The position numbers and the translations under genes were made by a program. A DNA stretch of 64,000 nt. Source: Margaritispora aquatica. Taxonomy: Eukaryota; Ascomycota; Leotiomycetes; Helotiales; Discinellaceae. Every line of letters starts with the position of its first letter. Position 1 is the stretch's first letter. The notes beneath the pieces were generated by a model. That model was not told the origin of the DNA and did no database searches. It was given only the letters and a program-made list of their open reading frames with translations. Below, piece by piece: positions 24,713-37,669 of this stretch. The stretch is taken from the NCBI GenBank assembly GCA_007644065.1, contig VJWN01000018.1, forward strand, positions 434,001 through 498,000, written 5' to 3'.

Positions 24713-25952
24713 CTATTCCTGTTCAGGTCCACGCCTTTTGGCTAACCAGACACGCCCACACTCATACACACCCAAATACAACCCACTTCCTAAAGCCGTC
24801 CAAGCTGCTCTCAAAGAGCCACCTCTAAAAATTCCTTTCACTCCCGACTCTGCCATGATCTCCCGCGCAACAGTAAAGCTGCTTTTCTTGGGTGCCCCTT
24901 TATCCTTCGCTAAGCTCTCAAGCGACCGCCCTTGCTTCTTTGCCTTCTCCACCTCCTCCTTGGCTCTCGCTTGCGAAGTCTCGTTGGCAGCAGAGAGCAT
25001 GATCCTGGTTTTGACAACATCAACGGGAGTTGTGATGACTGCGGCGATTGATCCGGCTGTTCCAGCGCTCAGTGCTGTTACCACGCCTGTTTCAAGCAAA
25101 GTCTCTGTGGCTGTCCCGTTTGCTTTACGGTAATTCTTGATGCTCTCTTTCATGTGCTCGAACATTGGGAATTGCATTGCGGTAAATGGAAGATTGCGAG
25201 CTGCTAATGCGGTGTATCCTCGGAAGAGCTGGGAGGGCTTTTGGAATTGCTTGAGTGCTTGGATTGTTACCGAGGGCTGGAAAATTGTCGACGAGTTCGA
25301 GCCTGAGGTTTGAGTTGGTCGGCGTATCATCTGAGCGTTTTGCTTCAGGACTTCAGCAGGAGTGAGAATAAAGCAAGCTACGAGCTCAGCTGTTGCCGAA
25401 GCTGCACTATGGATGAATGGCTGAGGTATAAGTGGCGATCCATTGTAAGTTGGATTTGATTTTAACATTAGTGATTTCACACCCTCATATGTCGTGAAGA
25501 AAGCTCCTGCTAAAGTACATCTTAGCTAGGATGTGGGTCCGTAAGATGGGGAGCTTACAGGAAGGAATGGTAATCAATATTACACTGCCGACTCCTTGAT
25601 ATAGTCCTCGGAAGAGTAGTTTCTTGTTGAGGGTGCTTTTGGTCCCATTGTAGTATATCTTCTGATAATCTGGACTCTGGAATCGAGTTTTGATTGTATC
25701 CAAGGGATATACCAGCAGGTCTACAGAGAATGCTGCAAGCGCGCCGGCCTAAATGATATATGTCAGAAATAGGTAGGTGGATTTGATCAGAATGGGATAA
25801 GATGGCGTGAAACGATTTCGATTTCGAGGAATCCAAGATCAAATCCCACATGAAAGTTAAAACAGACAATTGTCTACCCTAACCCACGTTTGGATACTCC
25901 TATTCAGGAAAGTCTTGAGAACGATCCATGAATTCTGAATGCTCTGAGCCAT
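24713..25952 (-). CDS. Mitochondrial carrier (SLC25), SAM-carrier/PET8-like
   Basis: Three exons (25952-25878, 25748-25559, 25509-24713) encode 353 residues. All three carrier signatures P-x-(D/E)-x-x-(K/R) are present: YPLDTIKTRFQ, TPAEVLKQNAQ and TPVDVVKTRIML. The second signature with Glu and KQ, and KTRIML in the third, are features I associate with the S-adenosylmethionine carriers PET8/SLC25A26, as is SGAFFTTYE after the first repeat. It would then import SAM into the matrix in exchange for S-adenosylhomocysteine. The family is certain and the substrate moderate. A 40-residue Lys/Ala-rich insertion sits in the last matrix loop. Exon 1 (25 codons) was placed from the ATG, a GTAGAC donor and phase; the first intron is 129 nt, the second 49 nt. 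Confidence 0.88.
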
Positions 25953-26601
25953 TGTTCTCTCCAGTATCATATCGTGTTTTCCTCATTGGAATGGGACGGA
26001 TTCAACTACCTCTGTCCATCACTTGATGCAATACAGCAAATAAAATGCATCTTCTAGTAATCCCAACACAGCCAGAGTTCCAAACAAGTATGACCGAGAT
26101 CAAGAGTTTTTCAAGACTTTAGGTGGCGAGTCCTACTTCATGAAAAGTAGTACTTGGTAGTTAAGATACTGAGCTGGAAAAAAATTGGGTGACGATTCGA
26201 AGACAATACTATAAATAAAGGAGAAAATACATACCAACAGCACATCTGTATGAGTATTCGACATTGAGAACGCATTATAAAGAAAGTAGAAAATTGCTAC
26301 TACCAAAATGAAAGGACTGGCGAACATCTGGTACCTTACCTTAATACACATCGTCATCGATCACGCTAAGATAAGCCGAGCTCCATCGCTGAACCCTGGT
26401 CGAAAACGTCCCATCTCAACTCCTACCTATACAAAGTACCTTACTAAACACAAGTTCAACAAGCGCAATAATGAACTGAACATCTGCGAGTATTTAAAGA
26501 TCTCAAAATCAGACACACTGGCGAATTTACTTTGGTCAAAGCCCTCGAAATCAGAGGCACAAAAGGATACCACCATTTCTCCGCCACTACATGAAGACAT
26601 C
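25953..26601. promoter_or_regulatory. Divergent upstream region, carrier / MIX23
   Basis: 649 bp shared by two genes for mitochondrial proteins on opposite strands. No defined motif can be defended; both leaders must lie here. Confidence 0.5.
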
Positions 26602-27224
26602 ATGTCGCAACCGCTACCACCTCCGTCTCTTACACCTCAATTCTGCTTTTCCACTGTCGCTCTGAGAGGCAAGCAAAATATAGAGAACTATTGTTCTTGC
26701 TATTGACCTGATGGACAGATTTCCTCCGTATATCCCGTTCTTCGATCGACGATAGCATAATGCAGAATTTAAATGCACTGCTTACACCAGCATCTGCAGG
26801 ATTCGACCCATCTTCGACTTCAATAAGAGCGCCAAAATATCCTGGTGGGCGACGAATATCTGCATCGTCATGCAAAAACTTTAAGGAGAAAGTCCTCTTT
26901 CCGTCGTGGCAAGTGCGGTCTGACGTTTTGAGTTATTGTGCATCAGTTGCCACAAGTCCAGATCCAGACGATCCGGAGTCTGTTGTAAGGGAAATAGAGA
27001 ATGCAAGGGATCGAGAAAGAGTGGTGAATGAGAGATTAGATCCATATTCAGGACGCTTCTTCCCGAGGGAAGCCCGCACAGAGAAGCTTGCGGCATTGAT
27101 CAGGCAGGAGAGGGGAGTCGAGAATATCATTAGAGCAAGGAGTTGGGGATTGGTCACGGAGAGATGTGGAGAAGACTACAGAGATTGGGAAGATGCATTG
27201 AATGAGTGGCGGAAAAGGCAATAG
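26602..27224 (+). CDS. MIX23: MIX23/CID2 family protein (mitochondrial intermembrane space)
   Basis: Two exons (26602-26668, 26719-27224) encode 190 residues. The family is known as caffeine-induced death protein 2 and as Mix23 in yeast, a twin-cysteine intermembrane-space protein that supports import. Diagnostic blocks are TPQFCFSTVALRDFLRLSR (here RISR), NLNALLTPASAGFDPSSTS, SSCKNFKEKVLFPSWQVRSD and the following YCASVATSPDPDDPE. The paired cysteines (FC, SSC, YC, RC) fit the family. The 50-nt intron starts with GC, not GT: AGAG then GCAAGC. It is required because reading on hits a stop after 16 codons, and the GC donor restores the conserved ALRDFLR block. The start is the ATG giving MSQPLPPPSLTP; an ATG 11 bases upstream is out of frame. 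Confidence 0.93.
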
Positions 27225-27851
27225 TAGTTGAAACTTATCTGTATAGGTATTACGAACATCGGGTGGTGTTATGGGGTCGCATCGACGAGCTCTGCGACAG
27301 TGTATTTGTACTTTTGATGGCCTGCATCAAAGCAAAGCCCAGATTTCAACTCTCTAGCAGCTATTTAATGTCTTGTTTTTGACCTCTTCGTCTCATTCAT
27401 GTTCTATTGTATATTAGTGCTTGGTAGATACATAAAACCAGAACGTAATCAATCATATCCTCACTGCTAAACTGGATTGAGTCGTATAATACAGTTTCAG
27501 ACCCTACAGATATTTGAATAATTAATTCCTATCGGGGAGTACAGTAAAACTCTGCCATAGTATAATGAAACTCAACATGCTCTTAATATTAGCAAAACGG
27601 CAAACTTGAGGGCAAGATACCCGATGTCGCCGAAACGAACCCGAGAGCCGAGACCGGTTGCTGCCAATAGTCACATGATATCCCGTGCACCCCCGCACTA
27701 ACGATCCCACAGAACCAAAAAGTTCGCGATTTGGGCGACGACGACCATCTGAAATCTGCGCCACGCCCACGCCTGTCTTTAAATCAACCTCGAGATCGCC
27801 GTTGATCGCACGAATATTGGCGCATTCTCCATTTCTCACCAACCACCCAAC
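27225..27851. other. Intergenic region (MIX23 / eIF3h, tandem)
   Basis: Contains the MIX23 3' end and the eIF3h promoter. No additional gene or repeat seen. Confidence 0.55.
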
Positions 27852-29058
27852 ATGGCGGACGCAGCAGCTAAGGAGATCCCTTTGAACTCGGTGCAGGTAG
27901 AGGCACTTGTATGTACCCCATTCGTGAAGGCTGAAGCCCAAGACTAATTTTGAAAATAGGTGGTTATGAAGATTGTGAAGGCATGCTCAGCAACATTCCC
28001 AACTACCGCGACTGGCTCTATTGTGGGCATGGATGTCAATGGAACCCTCCAAATAACCAACTGCTTTCCTTTCCCAACCGCAGATGTCTCGACCACTGAT
28101 TCACACCCAAATGACCACATGGCCGCATCGAACATTGCTGCCGCCGCACCGCGATCAAAGGCGAACGTTTCATACCAAAATGAGATGATCAAGTGCTTGA
28201 AGGAGGTGAATGTTGACGCAAACAACGTCGGATGGTACACGAGCGCAAATATGGGAAACTTTATCAACACTAGCTTGATTGAGAACCAGTACCATTATCA
28301 GAAGGAAGCCAACGAGAGGACTGTTGCTCTTGTCCATGATGTTAGCCGGAGTTCTCAGGGCGCTTTGAGTCTACGGGCCTTCAGATTATCGCCAAGCTTT
28401 ATGGCCGCATACACAGAGAGCAAATTTACCACTGAGAAGTAAGAACCACTAAAACTATTATAGTGGCCCTTGATACTAATAATCTACTAGCATGCAGAAG
28501 ACAAAACTTACATACAAAGACATCCTGATTGAATTGCCAATCATCGTTCACAACTCTCATCTTCTCACCGCATTCCTCCACCAGATCCCCGCTGAGCCTG
28601 CTAAAGACGAGCTCGAGATTCCCGCCAGTCTTTCAGAACTCAACTCGAATAACCCTGGCATCCCGCTGTATCCTAATCTCGATTCCTTGGACCTGTCAAT
28701 TGACCCATTCTTGGAGCGAACTTGCGACCAACTCCTGGATAGCATCGAGACCCACTACACCGAGCTTAACAACTTCCAATACTTCCAGAGACAACTCACC
28801 CGTGAGCAGGCTAAGGTCACCGCATGGAAGCTCAAGCGTACTGCTGAGAATGCAACAAGAACTGCACAAAAGTTGCCAGCTCTGCCTGAGGATGAGTGGG
28901 AGAGATTGTTCAAGCTGCCAACTGAGCCAAGCAGGCTGGAAGGTATGCTGAATGCCCGGCAAGTGGATCAATACTCGAGACAGATTGATGGATTCACTGC
29001 TAGCATCACCGGAAAGATGTTTGCGGTCAAGAGCAATTTATTGCCAGAGTCTGCTTGA
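27852..29058 (+). CDS. eif3h: Translation initiation factor eIF3 subunit h
   Basis: Three exons (27852-27908, 27960-28438, 28491-29058) encode 367 residues, the normal size. eIF3h is one of two MPN-domain subunits of eIF3 and lacks metalloprotease activity. The MPN domain spans residues 13-170: [20 protein letters not shown], then [37 protein letters not shown] and [18 protein letters not shown]. The JAMM metal motif is absent, as expected. The C-terminal half contains the long helices typical of the subunit ([19 protein letters not shown]). Intron 2 splits the codon before [17 protein letters not shown]. Introns are 51 and 52 nt. Same strand and just upstream of adenosylhomocysteinase. Confidence 0.97.
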
Positions 29059-29858
29059 ATGGATGGCTTATCTGTACTGGAGGGGTGGGAGCAGTGGACA
29101 CGACTTCTACGTTTGGTCATGATAACAAGTTATGGGGTTTGCATGGACTGGCGTTTAGAGGCATATATCACGAGCGGTCTAACGACTTAAAAGCGTGTGG
29201 TAGGTATCAGACACATATCCGGGTGCCATTAGAGCAACCTGGTGAATGTTTCTAGTGCCATAATGTAAATTCTTCATCCCACTTTCTACGCTGTCTACCC
29301 AAGAACAGAAGTGGTGTGTCGTTGAGACTCTGCTCGTAACAAGTTGACCATGAATCTCGACTGGACTTAACCTTTTCCTTTGACTTTACTTGTCTTGATA
29401 TTCTGAAGTAGAAAAAAAGGAAAGCAAGCAATTCTCCGAGATTGCGAGACGAAGCGAGAGAAATGCCCCTCAGTATCGTCTCTACTCGAACGCTAATTTG
29501 TCGAATCAACAGTCGTCCCTCCAACCCCACTATCCTCTGGGCTTTGCACAAATCGAGGGGCAAGGACTCAGGCACAGAGGGCTTGCTCAAGGGCGCTAGT
29601 GGAACCTTAGTTTTCACCCCTCAAAAACGAAACACTTTCCTCGCAAGTCTTTTAAACCACTTTTGCTCTTTATCCTCCTCACCTTTCTACAAATTGAAGC
29701 CGAAGTAAGTCATGTTCCCTTTCAATTGATCTTTCAGCCTCCAACCGTTGTTATACCATTCAAAAACTAATCAACACCTTCTCTCGCAGTTTACAAAGCT
29801 CTTCAATCAACAAAAATCACCCCTCACCGCAACACTAATAAAATTCATAACCGCAATC
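29059..29858. other. Intergenic region, adenosylhomocysteinase promoter and leader
   Basis: The last 200 bases (about 29640-29858) are rich in C and T on the coding strand, as in leaders of highly expressed fungal genes. A perfect donor/acceptor pair at 29705-29737 is only 33 nt apart and was not taken as an intron. Confidence 0.5.
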
Positions 29859-31453
<1,595 letters not shown>

Positions 31454-31809
31454 ATTAATTTGCTTTTGGTGTTCGGATTTCATTTGTATGGGCGACTGGA
31501 AGTCGGCATTTTCAACACGAATAATGATGGCATGATCTTGGGGAAAAGCATTTGTCCTTCAACGGCATTTACGAGAGTTTCTCACAGGAAAAGTTTTTCA
31601 ACAATGGGCTGGGTTTTTCATATAGCGAATGGCGTTTACTTGGCTCTTCAACCACGGCCAGGTAGAGGTTGAGTCTATACCAATAGACATAGAACAGCGT
31701 TTGTTCTTCGAAATACAAAGACTGCATATGCAGATTGAATTTCTACTTATCTTCTCCATTTTGATTTTCCATAATGTGACATATAGATAAAATCTTAATC
31801 CTAACAGCA
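31454..31809. other. Convergent 3' intergenic region
   Basis: 3' ends of adenosylhomocysteinase and of the convergent MOSC gene. Nothing else seen. Confidence 0.6.
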
Positions 31810-32423
31810 TCACAACCCAACCAAAGCACTCGTTCCCTCGGGCAGCACAACCGTAATCTTCATTCCCGCCCTCACCTCTCCTTGCCCTTCCACAACACCA
31901 TACACACCGATCCTTCCACCCGCCTTCTCCAACAGTCCAGCAGGCCACTCATCCAACCTCTTCTTCGGCTCCCTAATGCCCGTGATTCGCACCACTGCAC
32001 GTTCTCCTGCCTCGTCAAAAACCAGCAAGGCATCTGTGGGAAGCGAGAAGAGGTCGATGTCCTGCGTGGTGATGTTCTCGCCTAGCGTGCCGGGCGTGAG
32101 GTTTAACGCCGGGAGGAGCGCGAAAATGGAGCTGGGTATGAGGTGGATCTGTTTCGGTGAGGTGGTGGGGAGCGGTGTGCAATCTTGGGGTATCGTGAGC
32201 TTGGGTTTATTGGAATGTGATGGTGATGGTCATGGTGATGGCGATGTTTGAGTGGTGGGTTGTGGGCAGATGTTGAGGAAGATGAGGGGTGTGAGGGGTG
32301 TGGGTGGAGTCTGTACGTACGTGAATCGCCCTGGACGCCTCGACCGATTAGGAGGAGGATGCTTTCACATGGCGTCTTTGAGAAAGAGGATGTGGCACTG
32401 GTTGAGACGGAGAGGACGGACAT
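31810..32423 (-). CDS. Small MOSC-domain protein, possibly degenerate
   Basis: Two exons (32423-32321 and 32183-31810) give 158 residues. The beta-strand motifs of a MOSC domain (the fold of molybdenum cofactor sulfurase C-termini and YiiM) are visible: VLSVSTSATSSFSKTPCESI, LIGRGVQGDSH, KQIHLIPSSIF, LTPGTLGENITTQDIDL, and AVVRITGIREPKK. MOSC proteins handle sulfur or molybdenum cofactor. Two usual elements are missing: the TVQHR segment after GDxH and the Cys of the R-x-P-C motif (here REPK). The 137-nt intron (donor GTACGT) is low-complexity CAT/CCT repeats and has a frame encoding LKHR, so the model may omit part of a domain or the gene may be decaying. The fold assignment is good; activity is doubtful. 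Confidence 0.68.
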
Positions 32424-33132
32424 GATTGCGAGTAGGTGGTGGTGAGAGTTAGGAGGGGTTTGGGTTAGCTGTCGAAGACGCGAATGGTGAAATTTAGCAA
32501 ATGATGAAAGTCGGAGATATTTCAAGACGGAAAGTAGTCTGTGAAAGGTCTCTTATCTACTGAGCACTGTTTCTCGGATGCATATATGCATGCCAACTAC
32601 TGGTGTTAGATTCCTCACGTCCAGATTCGTGCCCGCTTAAAGCAGGTGATAGTTCAACTTCCAATCACCTCCCATGAAGATCCAAAAAGCAAAGTCGTGC
32701 GAATCAATTCAATTTTGTCTCTCCATCCAAACCACAAACTAGATTTAAATTTTGTAGAAACTTGTGTACATGTCCATATGAACTCCAGGAGAATAAACAA
32801 ATGGTATCGTGCGCAAGTCCCAGCTCAGCAAAAACATCCTATTGTTCTTGTGGCCAAACCGTCCCAAAATATCACTCCAAATGAAATAGAAGAAAACTCC
32901 TAAGGCCATGTCCATGCATTTATGACAATCGACCAGACACCATGTTAACGCCAAAATAGCACATCCCTAACCGTTTCTATTTTTTGGTTTTCCCACTCTC
33001 CAAGCTGACGTCCAATGACCATAGCGAATCCCAGATGACTGATCGCTTCGTAGGACTGCTCTCAATAGGAGGATGTGTAGTCGAAGCTGTGGCGTCTTCA
33101 GTGTTCTAAACGCCGATCAGCGTGTATTCTGT
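32424..33132. other. Intergenic region (MOSC start / ATG11 3' end)
   Basis: Tandem minus-strand genes; holds the MOSC promoter and ATG11 3' end. No other gene seen. Confidence 0.55.
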
Positions 33133-36100
33133 TCAAGGACCCATGAGGTCACTAAAAGGATCGCGAACCTCCGGAGAATGTGTATGGTTTCCGTTTGTGG
33201 TGGTGATGTCCAACTTGCTTCCAGATCGCATGATCTGTGCTGTGGAGCCTTCTCCGGTAGTTTGCGTCGTTGGAGATCCCTTCAAAGATGCAACGTCTGC
33301 GATAGAGCCAGTCCTAATAAGGCTGCTCACGGCTGGGATCGACTTCTTGGAGTTGTTGCTACTGCGCCGACTTTCGAGGCTCTTGCTGAGAGTCTTATTA
33401 ATACCATCGACAACACCAGTAGGTGAATTCTTCTTGGTGCGACGAATGCTGCCTGTAGCATCTACCATTGTGCTCGCTACTGTAGTCTTGCCGAGTCCAG
33501 GAGTAGATGGAGCACCTGGCTTTTCTTCCGACGCATGCAAAAGATACCACCTCAGCCCATCCGATAATTGGAATGGGTTGTCATCTTCAAAAGAGTCACC
33601 ACCGTTACTCGTCTCACCTAAAGACCTGCGATCGGAGATATTGAGGTGTGAATTGGTCATAGATTTTGACAAATCAACCACGCGATCCTCAATCTTGTGA
33701 ATACGAGCCACAATCCAGTCTCGACTCCTCAGCTTGTGCGACTCTTCCTCCTTAAGGAAGAAATGAGGAGCTCCCAGGTTGAAGGCCGCCCATGCCCCAC
33801 CAGCTTGATTTTTGGTAGGTAGGAACAAGGCCAGATCTCCTTCCTTGAAGTTCTTGAAGGCAATCTTCTCATGTGCTTCTTTCTGTGCCATATGTGATTT
33901 ATCTCTGTAGGCACGAGCATCCTTCGAGTACTTCTTGGCAGTATACTCGAGATCCTTAATACGTTTTGTGATCACATCGCAGAAAGCCTCCACATCAAAG
34001 ATACCCCACGTGTTGAGATAGGCATCATATTTCTCTGCCTCAAGTGCATCATCCTCGTTGTGTATCCAGTAAAGAAGTTCCAAGTCTGCACTGTCGGTCA
34101 TAGACTTTCTTGTGACTGCGCCTGATATACTGCGTCTGAGGTTTGTGCCTGGGTCCGACGAGTCATTTGCATTGGAGCGATCTAGCTTAGGCACACGTTG
34201 AATTACCATTGATGAACCTTCGCGTGTTACGGAGTAGCTAAGTCGTTCTAAGAGTCTGCATAATCGATCATTCTGCGCAAAAGCCCTCTTAGTGAGATCT
34301 TTAGCTCGCTCGCTCCGACCGGAGAATCTGGTGATAATCTTCTCGTGGCTCGAGTTCAAAGTTTCGAACTTTTCATTGACAGTTCGAAGTTCTTCTTCAA
34401 GCCCTCCAATGCGAGACTGTCGTGCTGCTAGATCTTCGGACATGCGTGTGATCTTTCGTTCCTCTTCCTCGAGACGAGTGCGAAGAGCTTCAGAACCAGT
34501 CTCTCCGTCTGAGATCTTACTTCTCAGAGTGCTTAATTGATTTCGCTCATCACCAAGTTCTACCTCCAGTGCTAAGAATCTTGCCTGCTCCTGTGACAAC
34601 TTGTCTCGAAGTTGAGTGGTATCAGTTTGCTCTTGTGTAAGAAGTCTCTTCAACCTTCCAATTTCGGATTTACTCTCGGCAACAGCAGATTGAGCAATTT
34701 CTCGCTCAGACTCTGCAACGACGGCTGCACTCTTGACAGACTCAAGTTCTGCTACGAGGTCACCAGATGTGCTGATCAGTACCTCTACAAGAGAGCTTAG
34801 ATCTTCGGGCATCTCAGCAGAATGTGTCATTTGAGCATGCACATCCTCAAGTGCCTGCCGCTGCTGACTGGCTATGGATTCTGCTTTCTCTGCACGAGTT
34901 AGCAGCTCTCTATTCTGGAGCTGGGCTGCTTGTAACTGCTTGCTCAATGTCTCATTGGTCTCTCGTTGTAGCTTTGCGTCATTTCGGAGGTAATCAACTT
35001 GGCCTTGTGTCTTCTGAGCTTCAGCTTCAGACTCCTTGCGCACTTTCTCCAACTCTTCTTGTAACATCCGAACATGCCCATCTACACCTGCTTTCTCGTC
35101 CTCGCGGGAGCCAAGATGGCGATCCAGCTCTTCCTCGAGTTCTTCTAATCTAGCTTTCAGGCGACTAATTTCCGTTTCAAGGGATTTGCGTTCCACGTTA
35201 TAATCTGTTTTCAAATCATTGAAATTACCCATCAAATCAGTCTTCATGGAAACGGCATCATCAACTTTGGCTTGCAGGTCCTTGGCCACATTCTTACGGT
35301 AAGAGACCTCTTTCTCCAAACCTGAAACTCGTTCACGTTCCGCGATAAGTTCCGACTCCAGGTTCAAGAGCTTTTGCTGGATGGCCTTCTCATCAGGACC
35401 CTGATTTGCTGAGAATCGACGGGAAGAGACGGAAGAACGACGAGATGTATCATCAGCCAGACGTGGAGAAGCCATTGGATTGCCATTCTGGTACTCTGGA
35501 CTTGGATTGTTTGGCAGTTGAAAAACATTCCCCGTCGACGTTCTGTTGATTTGAGTTTGCCTGTGTAGCAGATCCTCGAGTCTCCGAACCCGACTTTCAG
35601 CAGTCTTCAGTTTACTTTCTGTCTTGTGCTTCTCGTCTTGAAGGGAACGAATCATGTCATCGTCTCCTCTCATAAGCAACGCACTTCGACCCAAAGCTGC
35701 CTCATGGATACTGCCAGCTTTAAAGGCCTTGGCTCTTTTAGTTTGCTGCCTCGTTGGACTGTTTAGCTCAGATATGATCTTCGCCACTTCAAGCGTAATC
35801 TTTGATTTTGGATCCTGTGACCGCAGAATCTCCAAGAACTGGTTTAAATCTTGCCTAGACACCTGGGGCCACTCTTCGTCGCCTCCTAACAAATTAATCT
35901 CAAGGCTAAGAACATTTCGCTCAGCTCTATCGCCCAAAAGAGTTGAGCCAGTGAGTTTCTGCCACTTTCTCCTTCGCTTAGCTTCCTCATCTTGAAAAGT
36001 TGTCATCTCATTGGCAAGGGTTGAAGAATCAGACCTGACTTTCTCGTTCCACTCCTTGCGCCGAATAGCTTCAGCCATACACGAGGCATAGGTAATTGGC

Positions 36101-37394
36101 AACGCATGGACTCTTGCCAATAAATGGAATGCATCCATCGTAGCGTTACTCAGCGCCAAGGCTTGAAGTTTATCGGTCGCTTCAGTCAATTTGGCAGTCA
36201 CGGTAGCAATATCTCGCATTGTCTCCAGCGCAGCGTTTGCCGCCATATTACGCACATCGATAGATGTCCGCAGAAGACCGTGCATCTCCAGACTCCGTTT
36301 TGATAAGGTTGGTAGTAGATTCCTGGTGTGGTTCAAAGCCGACTTAGAAACTAGCGAAACGCTCTTTTGGTTGTTCGAGTACCCTAATACACTCTCATAG
36401 TCATTGCTAACCTTCACAGAAACAGCCTCGATATCCTCCATCAGCTGTCTAGGTTCGGATGCACGCTCCGACGCTGGGTTGTCCTTCATAGTCTGCACCT
36501 TTTCATATAAATCGTCTGTCTTCTTCATGATCTCGTCCATTCTAGCAAGTAAGCCCGAATTGGTCTGGTCGAGGTTTGCTGAAACTTCCTTGGCAATTTT
36601 GCTTGCATTAGGAACCTCCTGCACGTTGATCAGGTCTCCAACAGTGGGCCGTTGCTGAGCTTTGCGAGCGTCACTCCCAGCGATGAAGCGCAACATCTCG
36701 TCAGTAGCTGGCAATGCCTGCAGCATCCGAACAACGGCTTCCCAGTTTCTATATGACTCCTCCTCCTTCTGGACTTCTTTTGTCCATATATCGTTTGCGT
36801 TAATCCTGCTATCCAGAGCTTTGACATGTCGTCCTAGGTTCTCCTTCGCAGCGTCCACACCCAACATTATAGCCTCCATTTCCGAATACCGGGTTTCTGC
36901 TTCCTTTGACATGTTTGCGCAATCGTCCACAACTTTAACAGCCCATGACCTCCGAGTCATGAAGAGGTCCTTCCATGACTGTAGATCGTTCTGGTCGGTA
37001 ATCGTGTCTGGCACCCTCGAGATATTGTACTTGCTGGGCTGCGGTACATCAAAATTTGGGGTTTTCGTAGAGCCAGTGCCTAGGGACACTATCCGCCGAT
37101 CGTACACGAGGATTTGCTTCTACATGATGTTAACTATGCCCCAGCAACAACGGGACGGGTACTTGCTTCAGTTGACAAAGCCGGTAGCTTGACATTCCTG
37201 CCCTGTACATTCAGGATAATCTGGTTTTGAGCCGATATCTTCCCATTCTTAGCTATGTATGAACTCAAAGCTTCAAGTCTAACAGAACATCAGTGTGCGA
37301 TCCGATGATGTAAAAGGAAATCTCACGAAACCAATGATGCAAGATCTGGTACTAGTCGCTGGCCCGTATGAGCCAGCAGCACATGTAGAGGCAT
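33133..37394 (-). CDS. ATG11: Autophagy scaffold protein ATG11
   Basis: Three exons (37394-37327, 37278-37167, 37119-33133) encode 1388 residues. ATG11 (FIP200-related) links receptors of selective autophagy to the Atg1 kinase at the assembly site. The ubiquitin-like N-terminus is spread over the small exons: LLAHTGQRLVPDLASLVSLE, AQNQIILNVQGRNVKL, then VYDRRIVSLG. Long coiled coils fill about residues 550-1000. The conserved C-terminal claw domain lies at about 1090-1240 (YLNTWGIFDVEAFCDVITKR, FKEGDLALFLPTKN, WAAFNLGAPHFFL). A Ser/Thr-rich tail follows. Intron 1 is GT-AG (48 nt). Intron 2 (47 nt) begins GCAAGT after GAA: a GC-AG intron, and no GT donor nearby keeps frame. Head to head with the CENP-H gene. 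Confidence 0.95.
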
Positions 37395-37669
37395 CTTTTC
37401 CACTCTGTTCCCCAGCTATAAAAAGCTATCCGAAATGTTTGAGGAGGAAGAGAGAGGTACGGAGTGGAGGTACAGGACAGGGCAACCCCAAGGCTACGCT
37501 ACACTGGCGGCCTCGTCCAAGTGATTAGTGGCGCTGGTTCAGCCACACTTTAACCCTTGAAACCTTATTTCAGAACGCGACTAATCTCCTTGTGACCGCG
37601 TCTGGAGACTTCGATATCAAACTCGTGATATCCAAGACAGCCAGACGGGAGTGACCGAGACACGTTATT
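37395..37669. promoter_or_regulatory. Short bidirectional promoter, ATG11 / CENP-H
   Basis: 275 bp between the start codons of an autophagy scaffold and a kinetochore protein. No TATA element or palindromic site can be defended. Confidence 0.6.

Noticed and set aside
26308..26706. 132-codon plus-strand frame over the MIX23 start
   Set aside because: It contains MIX23 exon 1 and reads into its intron; the upstream part is not conserved, and the family begins near TPQFCFST.
29705..29737. Perfect GTAAGT...CAG pair in the adenosylhomocysteinase leader
   Set aside because: Only 33 nt apart, below the usable size of fungal introns; a similar 34-nt pair at 47551-47584 near NHP6 was rejected for the same reason.
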